The translations under genes were made by a program, and so were the position numbers. A DNA stretch of 7,299 bases from Acholeplasmataceae bacterium. Lineage in GTDB: Bacteria; Bacillota_I; Bacilli_A; ML615J-28; CAG-698. The stretch is from NCBI GenBank assembly GCA_012841765.1, contig DUUA01000107.1, positions 1 through 7,299 on the forward strand, read 5' to 3'. Of this stretch, positions 1-5,252 are shown piece after piece. Within the stretch, counting starts at the first letter, position 1; the number at the start of each line of letters is the position of its first letter. The notes below the pieces were generated by a model, which was given only the letters and a program-made list of their open reading frames with translations, had not been told where the DNA came from and did no database searches.

Positions 1-19
1 AAAAATAAAATAGTTATTC

Positions 20-48
20 TTGCTTTATTTTTAAAAATATATTATAAT
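20..48 (+). promoter_or_regulatory. SigA-type promoter of the TetR/membrane protein operon
   Basis: The -35 box TTGCTT lies at 20-25 and a perfect -10 box TATAAT at 43-48, with a 17-nt spacer. Transcription would start near 54-56, inside the palindrome at 48-66. This is read directly from the sequence; the start site itself is inferred. Confidence 0.85.
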
Positions 49-66
49 AATGACACGATGTCATTA
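48..66. promoter_or_regulatory. Palindromic operator, probably for the adjacent TetR-family repressor
   Basis: TAATGACACGATGTCATTA is a perfect inverted repeat with 8-bp arms around a 3-bp centre. It begins on the last base of the -10 box and covers the predicted transcription start, so a bound dimer would block RNA polymerase. Size and symmetry suit a TetR-family dimer, and the gene for one begins 17 nt downstream. That this repressor binds this site is inferred. Confidence 0.8.
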
Positions 67-82
67 ACGAAAGGAGACAGAA

Positions 83-694
83 ATGCCTAAAAAAACATTT
101 TATAACATTCCAGAAATTAAACAAAATAAAATAATTAAAGCTGGTGTTCAATTGTTTTCAAAATATCCTTTTGAAAATGTAGATGTACAAATGGCTGTTA
201 ATGAGGTGGGACTGCCTAGGGGCTCATTTTATGCATATTTTGAAGATATGGAAGATTACTATAAGGTGGTTATATCTTCATTTAAATCAGAGCGTATTAA
301 AACTGTAAATAAAATAGCAGAAAACTTTCATGGGAATTTATTTGATTTTTTAATTGAACTTTTTAAGTTTGATATAGCTCAATATGCTCATAAAGAAAAA
401 AAATTGCTTTTAGCTTATTATTTTCGTTTTTTACAAACCAGAAAAATTGGTTCATTAGAAGAAACAATTTACCATCCCTCACAAGTTATAGGGATTTATA
501 AGATTTTAGAATCATTTGATAATGGGGCTGGAAAAGAAGAGCGTAGTAATAAAGATAAAGCTTTCATAATTGATTTTTCAATGAATATTTATTTAGCCAC
601 ATATAATGTTTGTGTTAATGATCAAATGTCAGAAAAAGACAGTATAGATTTATTCACAAAGAGAATTAAGATTATTGAAAGGGGAGTATTATAA
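83..694 (+). CDS. TetR/AcrR-family transcriptional regulator
   Basis: This 203-residue protein is a typical-length TetR-family repressor: an N-terminal DNA-binding helical domain (about residues 12-60) and a C-terminal ligand-binding and dimerisation domain. The signature is clear at residues 44-53, LPRGSFYAYF, matching the family's recognition-helix pattern of G-xx-K/R-GSFYxYF, followed by the usual acidic ED-xx-DYY segment. The ATG has a good AGGAG site at 72-76, 6 nt upstream. The C-terminal half shows no recognisable ligand motif, so the inducer cannot be named. A perfect palindrome over the promoter start suggests autorepression, and the next gene follows its stop by 1 nt, making that membrane protein the likely regulated target. 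Confidence 0.92.
   Translation: MPKKTFYNIPEIKQNKIIKAGVQLFSKYPFENVDVQMAVNEVGLPRGSFYAYFEDMEDYYKVVISSFKSERIKTVNKIAENFHGNLFDFLIELFKFDIAQYAHKEKKLLLAYYFRFLQTRKIGSLEETIYHPSQVIGIYKILESFDNGAGKEERSNKDKAFIIDFSMNIYLATYNVCVNDQMSEKDSIDLFTKRIKIIERGVL
678..686 (+). promoter_or_regulatory. Ribosome binding site fixing the start at 696
   Basis: AAAGGGGAG ends 9 nt before the ATG at 696. A longer reading from TTG at 675 would put this site inside the gene, so the ATG at 696 is preferred. Confidence 0.8.
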
Positions 695-695
695 T

Positions 696-1337
696 ATGAT
701 TTCAATTTTATTTATCGTTTTATTAGGGTTAGCAGGATACTTTTTATCTAAATATATAGTTAGAGTAAAGTACTTACTATATGGTTTATTTTTGATTTTA
801 GGAATTTTGTCTATAATCTTTAGAGATGTAGTAGTTTCTGTTCCTATTAATAGAGGATATCTTGGTTTTGCATTTTTTTATATAGTTATGATTACTGGTT
901 TATTTAAACATGAGACTAAATTTTATAATAATTTAACTGCTGTCCGATCAATTTATTCGATTATTGGTTTTATCATTTTAACTCCTCATATTATTTACTA
1001 TTTCATAGATAAATTTGCAAATAATGGTGTATTTGAAATTGTTGGGTTAATAGCATATATAGTGATGATTCCGTTGTTTATAACATCATTCCAAAAGGTT
1101 GATGATGTGAAAGTAAAAATAAGATGGAAAAAACTCCAAAGGCTGGCTTATATTGTTTATTTGTTGATTTTTATTCACTTAATTTTAATTTCAGAAATAC
1201 CTAATTTAATTATGTATATTGTATTATTTGTCCCATACATTCTTTATAAACCTTTCCATTTTATTAAACATGAAAAACCATATTATGTTGAGATGAAAAA
1301 AAAGATGCTAGAAAATAATAATAAGAACCTATCATAA
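696..1337 (+). CDS. Ferric-reductase-like (MsrQ/YedZ-type) integral membrane protein
   Basis: A 213-residue hydrophobic protein with about six or seven membrane segments (roughly residues 2-20, 26-43, 54-70, 82-104, 112-131, 148-166, 170-184) and a basic C-terminal tail. The core resembles the ferric-reductase-like transmembrane domain, which binds b-type heme and passes electrons across the membrane: R84 followed by a helix with H98, then TS at 130-131, and WKKLQRLAY from W144 followed by H161. In MsrQ-type proteins this last stretch usually reads W-K-x-LHRL-x-Y with a second His 13 residues on. Here Gln148 replaces the first His while H161 is kept, so heme content may be reduced. No flavin or NAD domain is fused. 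It is co-transcribed with the TetR gene and begins 1 nt after its stop. Assignment rests on motif memory, so a generic membrane protein is possible. Confidence 0.62.
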   Translation: MISILFIVLLGLAGYFLSKYIVRVKYLLYGLFLILGILSIIFRDVVVSVPINRGYLGFAFFYIVMITGLFKHETKFYNNLTAVRSIYSIIGFIILTPHIIYYFIDKFANNGVFEIVGLIAYIVMIPLFITSFQKVDDVKVKIRWKKLQRLAYIVYLLIFIHLILISEIPNLIMYIVLFVPYILYKPFHFIKHEKPYYVEMKKKMLENNNKNLS

Positions 1338-1347
1338 AGCACTATTT

Positions 1348-1383
1348 TATTTAAAAGATGAGAATATTCTCATCTTTTAAATA
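1348..1383. terminator. Long palindromic hairpin terminator
   Basis: A 36-bp perfect inverted repeat starts 10 nt after the stop of the membrane protein gene. As RNA it forms a stem of about 15-16 bp closed by a small AT loop. The 3' arm carries UUUU (1375-1378) and the 5' arm AAAA, so it could act in either direction, although the U-tract is short and lies within the stem. Confidence 0.7.
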
Positions 1384-1421
1384 TTTGGTAAATTTTTTAC
1401 TTGATTAATAAAAAAATAATA

Positions 1422-1449
1422 TTGACTTAAATTTAAAAATCGTTATAAT
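1422..1449 (+). promoter_or_regulatory. SigA-type promoter driving the fluoride riboswitch
   Basis: TTGACT at 1422-1427 and TATAAT at 1444-1449 are separated by 16 nt. Transcription would begin near 1455-1457, at the first G residues of the aptamer, which is the arrangement expected for a riboswitch-only leader. The 38 nt between the upstream terminator and this promoter show nothing but A/T-rich sequence. Confidence 0.88.
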
Positions 1450-1452
1450 AAC

Positions 1453-1540
1453 TATAGGGAATGATGTCTCCCCTAGTATTACTAAAACTGCAATTTGCTA
1501 ATGACTTCTACAGCTTTTTTGGTGTAGATTTTTTTTATTT
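1453..1540 (+). ncRNA. Fluoride riboswitch (crcB motif) with terminator-type expression platform
   Basis: The leader carries the conserved crcB-motif blocks in order: TATAGGGAATGATG (1453-1466), CTCCCC (1468-1473), AAACTGC (1485-1491) and GCTAATGACTTCTAC (1497-1511). The last block differs by one base from the Bacillus cereus fluoride aptamer as I remember it. GGGA (1457-1460) can form the pseudoknot with TCCC (1469-1472), GUC (1466-1468) can pair with GAC (1503-1505) for P1, and GCA/UGC (1490-1492, 1496-1498) gives the second stem. A small extra hairpin, TAGT/ACTA, lies at 1474-1484 in the variable linker. The aptamer's 3' end runs into UCUACA (1507-1512), which pairs with UGUAGA (1523-1528) and is followed by eight Us (1529-1536). 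Fluoride binding should stabilise P1, prevent that terminator and switch expression on. The family and its ligand are established knowledge; the switching mechanism here is inferred. Confidence 0.94.
1507..1536 (+). terminator. Riboswitch-controlled intrinsic terminator
   Basis: UCUACA (1507-1512) pairs with UGUAGA (1523-1528) around a U-rich loop, followed by eight Us. The 5' arm includes the final conserved bases of the fluoride aptamer, so aptamer and terminator compete. The 6-bp stem is short, which suits a readily switched terminator. Confidence 0.82.
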
Positions 1541-1551
1541 AGGAGAGAAAA

Positions 1552-2781
1552 ATGTTATTAAGTATTTCATTAATTATTATAATAAGTTTAATTTTAGGCG
1601 AAGGTTTTAAATTCTTAAAATTACCTCCTATTTTAGGTATGCTTGCAACAGGTATCTTGATGGGACCACATTTGTTAGATTTAATAAATATTAATATTTT
1701 AAACATATCAGCAGAGTTAAGACAAATTGCTTTAATTGTGATTTTGATTAGAGCAGGACTTTCTTTAAATCTAAATGATTTAAAAAAAGTTGGAAGACCC
1801 GCAATTTTATTGTCATTTGTTCCAGCAACTATTGAAATCTTAGCCATTACGTTTCTTGCTCCGTTAATTTTGGGGGTAAGTTATACGACTGCGTTAATTA
1901 TGGGGGCAGTAGTTGCTGCGGTATCTCCAGCAGTAGTTGTTCCAAAAATGATTGGTTTAATTAATAATGGATATGGTCAAGACAAAAAAGTTCCTCAAAT
2001 GATTTTAGCTGGAGCTTCAATGGATGATGTTTATGTTATTGTTTTGTTTTATGCGTTTTTAAAACTAGGGCAAGGAGAGAGCTTTTCTTTTTCAACAATC
2101 ATTAATGTACCTATATCTATTATTTTAGGAATTGGAATTGGATTTTTACTTGGGTATTTGATTTCATTATTTTTTAAAAAACTACATATGCGTGATACGG
2201 TTAAGATTTTGATTATATTTGCTTTAGCTTTCTTATTTGTTGCATTAGAGAATTCTTTAAGTAAAATAATCACAATAAGTGGATTGATAGCAGTAATGTC
2301 GTTTGGTATATCTTTAAACAATTTTTATCCAGAATTAACTGAACGAATAGTTAAAAGGTTTGAGAAGATATGGTTTATTTCAGAAATAATGTTATTTGTA
2401 CTTGTAGGCGCTTTAGTTGATGTCAGGGTTTTAATAGATGTGGGACTTTTAGCAATTGCTCTTATAATACTTTCAATGATATTTAGAATGATTGGCGTTT
2501 ATTTGTCTTTAATAAAGACAAAATTTAATAGAAAAGAAAAATTATTTACAGCTATATCTTATATGCCCAAAGCAACAGTGCAGGCAGCAATTGGAGCTAT
2601 TCCTTTATCACTTGGAATTGCTCATGGAGAATTAATATTAATGGTATCCGTTTTAGCTATTATTATTACTGCTCCAGTTGGAGCAGTGCTAATGGATAAA
2701 ACTTATAAAAAGCTTTTAGCAAGCCCACAAATGGGCTTAGAGAATACTAATAAAGTAATTAAGAATTGTGAGGTATCTTGA
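1552..2781 (+). CDS. CPA-family (NhaP/KefB-like) cation:proton antiporter under fluoride riboswitch control
   Basis: A 409-residue polytopic membrane protein, of normal length for a sodium/hydrogen exchanger membrane domain, with about 12 hydrophobic segments and no C-terminal TrkA/RCK domain. Family landmarks are LPPILGMLATGILMGP (24-39), the IRAGLSL segment (66-72) corresponding to the usual F/L-R-x-GL stretch, AAVSPAVVVPKM (122-133) replacing the commoner TDPV motif, and GASMDDV (154-160), whose tandem aspartates D158/D159 occupy the ion-binding position. YMPKATVQAAIG (337-348) is typical of bacterial NhaP-like members. Family knowledge gives exchange of Na+ or K+ for H+ at the cytoplasmic membrane. 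The AGGAGAG site at 1541-1547 supports the ATG. The fluoride riboswitch upstream implies a role in fluoride stress, perhaps by correcting the acidification caused by HF entry or, less conventionally, by moving fluoride. The ion is unknown. Confidence 0.9.
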   Translation: MLLSISLIIIISLILGEGFKFLKLPPILGMLATGILMGPHLLDLININILNISAELRQIALIVILIRAGLSLNLNDLKKVGRPAILLSFVPATIEILAITFLAPLILGVSYTTALIMGAVVAAVSPAVVVPKMIGLINNGYGQDKKVPQMILAGASMDDVYVIVLFYAFLKLGQGESFSFSTIINVPISIILGIGIGFLLGYLISLFFKKLHMRDTVKILIIFALAFLFVALENSLSKIITISGLIAVMSFGISLNNFYPELTERIVKRFEKIWFISEIMLFVLVGALVDVRVLIDVGLLAIALIILSMIFRMIGVYLSLIKTKFNRKEKLFTAISYMPKATVQAAIGAIPLSLGIAHGELILMVSVLAIIITAPVGAVLMDKTYKKLLASPQMGLENTNKVIKNCEVS

Positions 2782-3461
2782 TGAAGTTAAAATATTTAAA
2801 GTTTGAATCATCTCATTATATTTTTCATTATTATAAAAATTCTTGGGCTGAAAAAGAATTAGAGAAAGTAGTTTCTACCCAAGAAGAGAGTTATAATATG
2901 ATCATCGATTTTTTTAAAATAGAAGTTCCTTTTAAAATAAATTATTATTTATTAAATTCTCCAAAAGAAATAGGAATAGCCTATGGCGATAATGAAGATT
3001 CAAATGGATTTGCAAGAAAACCTAATCATATTTACGCAGTATATAATAAAGATATTAAATGTGTTGGTCCTCATGAGGATGCTCATATAATTTCTTATTT
3101 ATTAAATACACCAAAATCTTGTTTTGTTAGAGAAGGTATAGCAATGTTTTTTGATAAAAATTGGTGGAAAAAGCCAAATATAGATTGGGTTTTAGAGTTT
3201 GTTGAAAAAGGGAAATATGAAAGGGTTATAGATTTAATAGCCGATGATTATTTTTATACAATAAATTGTGCTATTAGTTATCCAATTGCTGGTGCATTTA
3301 CCAAATACCTAATTGATATCTACGGAGTTGAAAAATATCTTAATTTTTATAAGAGTCATGAAGATATTAAAGAGGCTATAAAAATGATATATAATAAACA
3401 GCTAAAAGAATTGGAAAATGATTTTTTAGCTAATATTAATAATTTTAGTAAAAAATTTTAA
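2781..3461 (+). CDS. Small cytoplasmic HExxH zinc-metallopeptidase-like protein (peptidase MA-like)
   Basis: This 226-residue protein carries a zincin motif HEDAH (H98, E99, H102) followed 16 residues later by REGIAMFF, where E118 fits the third zinc ligand of gluzincin-type (peptidase MA-like) enzymes. The order, HExxH then an EG-xA-x-FF helix, is the usual layout for small 'peptidase MA family' proteins. There is no signal peptide or membrane segment, so it should be cytoplasmic. Its ATG shares one base with the antiporter's TGA stop (2779-2781), and GAGG at 2770-2773 lies 7 nt upstream. A TTG at 2778 is less well placed. It is therefore translationally coupled to the antiporter and under the same fluoride riboswitch. 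Substrate unknown; peptidase activity is inferred from the motif alone. Confidence 0.75.
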   Translation: MKLKYLKFESSHYIFHYYKNSWAEKELEKVVSTQEESYNMIIDFFKIEVPFKINYYLLNSPKEIGIAYGDNEDSNGFARKPNHIYAVYNKDIKCVGPHEDAHIISYLLNTPKSCFVREGIAMFFDKNWWKKPNIDWVLEFVEKGKYERVIDLIADDYFYTINCAISYPIAGAFTKYLIDIYGVEKYLNFYKSHEDIKEAIKMIYNKQLKELENDFLANINNFSKKF

Positions 3462-3489
3462 AAAAGATCTTAAATTAAGGTCTTTTTTT
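3461..3489 (+). terminator. Intrinsic terminator of the fluoride-switch operon
   Basis: AAAAAGATCTTA (3461-3472) pairs with TAAGGTCTTTTT (3476-3487), with one T-G wobble and a 3-nt loop, and runs into a seven-T tract (3483-3489). It begins on the last base of the metallopeptidase stop codon and closes the operon. Confidence 0.88.
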
Positions 3490-3521
3490 GTTATCATTAA
3501 GATTTTAAAAAAGATGCTTGT

Positions 3522-3550
3522 TTGACAGTAACAAATATACAAGATATAAT
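3522..3550 (+). promoter_or_regulatory. Consensus SigA promoter of the HyuA/deacetylase operon
   Basis: TTGACA at 3522-3527 and TATAAT at 3545-3550 with a 17-nt spacer match the vegetative consensus exactly. No palindrome or leader structure is evident in the short leader (about 3557-3584), so strong, possibly constitutive transcription is inferred. Confidence 0.92.
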
Positions 3551-3570
3551 GAATACAGATAGAGATTGAA

Positions 3571-3577
3571 AAGGAGG
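3571..3577 (+). promoter_or_regulatory. Ribosome binding site supporting a TTG start
   Basis: AAGGAGG is a full Shine-Dalgarno sequence 7 nt before TTG at 3585. The first in-frame ATG lies six codons into the gene, inside the nucleotide-binding loop, so TTG is the real start. Confidence 0.88.
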
Positions 3578-3584
3578 CTGTAAA

Positions 3585-5252
3585 TTGATAATAGGATTAG
3601 ATATGGGAGGTACCCATATAGATGCGGTTATTATAATGAATGGCTATATTATAAAAAGAATTAAAAAACCAATTGATTTTTTAAATATTTTTGAATCTAT
3701 TTGGATGGTATTGAGAGAATTGATTATTGGAATTGACAAGTCTAAAATTAAACGAATACATTTAAGTACAACAGTTTCAACAAATGCGATTGTGGAAAAC
3801 AACATATCACCTGTAGGGATGATTATTCAAAGCGGTCCTGGTTTAGGAAACGAGTTTTTAAAGGTAGGAAAAGAAAGTGTTTTTTTATCTGGATATGTAG
3901 ATCATCGAGGGAAAATCGTTGAACCTCTAAAAATGGATGAATTAGATAGTTCAATAAAGATATTTAAACAAAATGATATTAATTCTATTGCTGTTGTTAC
4001 TAAATTTTCCCCAAGAAATCCTAACAACGAGATAAGAATTAAAGAGCATCTAATAAATGACTTTACATCTATTAGTTTAGGCCATACTCTCTCTGGAAAA
4101 CTAAATTTTCCAAGAAGGGTGTATACAGCTTATTTTAATGCAGCTGTTTATGATACTTTTAATAATTTTTCAGAGAATTTAAAAAAATCTTTAGAAAAAG
4201 AAGATATAATGGCGCCTGTTTATATTTTGAAGGCTGATGGGGGTTTAATGAATTTAGCTGCTGCCAATAAAATTCCGATTGAATCAATTCTTTCTGGTCC
4301 TGCAGCAAGTTTTATGGGAATGCAAGCTATGATGGAAACAAAAGAAGATGCAGTTCTATTAGATATTGGCGGGACAACAACTGATGTTTTCTTTTTAGCT
4401 GATGGAGTTCCTTTGTTTGAACCTTTGGGCATTAGAATAGGAAATTATAAAACATTAGTTAGAGCAATTTATAGTTTCTCAATCGGTTTAGGTGGTGATA
4501 GTAGTATTAATATAATAAATGGAAACATTTCAATCGGGCCTAAAAGAGAAGGATATCCTTGTGGTTTTGGAGGAATTAATCCAACTCCAACTGATGCTAT
4601 GATTGTTTTGGGATTAATGAAAGGAAATTTTAAAGGTAGAGCAGATTCTTCAATGGAAATTTTAGGCAGAGAATTAAATTTGTCAAAAGAAGAAGTTTCA
4701 AAGCATATTTTAGATAAAATGGGTGAAATGATTAAAAGTAAAGTGAAAGAGCTTTTGTTAGAAATTAATAGTCAGCCAGTATATACCATTAAGGAGTTAT
4801 TACACGGAAAAAAAATAGAACCAAAAAGGATTAATATTATTGGCGGGCCTGCAAAAATAATGAGTGCAATTTTAGAAGATAAATTTAATATTCCTTGTTT
4901 TTATCCGAAAAATTATGATGTGGCTAATGCTATAGGTGCAGCATTTGCTAAAACAACAGCAGAGATTACTTTAATAGCTGATACATCTCAAGGGATATTA
5001 TCTGTACCTGAAGCTGGTATTTTTGAAAAGATTAATAAAAGTTATTCGCTTTTCAATGCTCGTGAAAGAGCATTAAAATTAGTTGAAGAAAAGGCTATAT
5101 CTTTAGGTGCAAATTATGAAAATATCGAATCAGAGGTAACTGAAGAAAGTAGCTTTAATATGGTTAAAGGTTTTTATACAACTGGTAAAAATATTAGAAT
5201 TAAAGCGCAAATAAAGCCAGGTCTTAGTGATCAGTTTAGAGGTGAAAAATAA
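3585..5252 (+). CDS. Hydantoinase/oxoprolinase family protein (HyuA-like, ASKHA fold)
   Basis: A 555-residue cytoplasmic protein of the HyuA/N-methylhydantoinase A/acetone carboxylase-beta superfamily, whose members use ATP in opening or carboxylating amide and carbonyl substrates. The N-terminal domain (about 1-175) has the phosphate loop GLDMGGTHIDAV (4-15) and STTVSTNAIVE (61-71). The main domain (about 178-460) has KADGGL (216-221), SGPAAS (237-242), the second phosphate motif LLDIGGTTTDV (258-268), GLGGDSS (301-307) and IGGPAK (419-424). The last 90 residues are variable. Full-length HyuA/HyuB systems need HyuB, which is absent here. GGDS at 303-306 and ADGG at 217-220 differ from the more usual GGGS and SNGG. 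It starts with TTG behind a strong AAGGAGG. The deacetylase-family gene overlaps its stop by one base, implying coupled synthesis and a shared pathway. The substrate cannot be read from sequence. Confidence 0.9.
   Translation: MIIGLDMGGTHIDAVIIMNGYIIKRIKKPIDFLNIFESIWMVLRELIIGIDKSKIKRIHLSTTVSTNAIVENNISPVGMIIQSGPGLGNEFLKVGKESVFLSGYVDHRGKIVEPLKMDELDSSIKIFKQNDINSIAVVTKFSPRNPNNEIRIKEHLINDFTSISLGHTLSGKLNFPRRVYTAYFNAAVYDTFNNFSENLKKSLEKEDIMAPVYILKADGGLMNLAAANKIPIESILSGPAASFMGMQAMMETKEDAVLLDIGGTTTDVFFLADGVPLFEPLGIRIGNYKTLVRAIYSFSIGLGGDSSINIINGNISIGPKREGYPCGFGGINPTPTDAMIVLGLMKGNFKGRADSSMEILGRELNLSKEEVSKHILDKMGEMIKSKVKELLLEINSQPVYTIKELLHGKKIEPKRINIIGGPAKIMSAILEDKFNIPCFYPKNYDVANAIGAAFAKTTAEITLIADTSQGILSVPEAGIFEKINKSYSLFNARERALKLVEEKAISLGANYENIESEVTEESSFNMVKGFYTTGKNIRIKAQIKPGLSDQFRGEK

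Noticed and set aside
675..695. Longer start (TTG at 675) for the ferric-reductase-like membrane protein
   Set aside because: It overlaps the end of the TetR gene and contains the AAAGGGGAG ribosome binding site that is well placed for the ATG at 696.
1348..1383. 36-bp perfect palindrome considered as a regulator operator or mobile-element end
   Set aside because: It lies right after a stop codon and far from any -10 box, and no direct repeats or transposase are near; a terminator is the simpler reading.
1539..1847. Open frame of 102 codons on the - strand
   Set aside because: Lies antisense inside the antiporter gene and its leader, with no family resemblance; a shadow.
2778..2780. TTG start for the metallopeptidase-like gene
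   Set aside because: The adjacent ATG at 2781 is in frame, better spaced from GAGG and gives the usual 1-nt stop/start overlap.
1552..2781. The antiporter as a direct fluoride exporter
   Set aside because: The riboswitch shows only regulation; the sequence fits cation:proton antiporters and has no CrcB or CLC-F signature, so fluoride transport is kept as a question, not a call.
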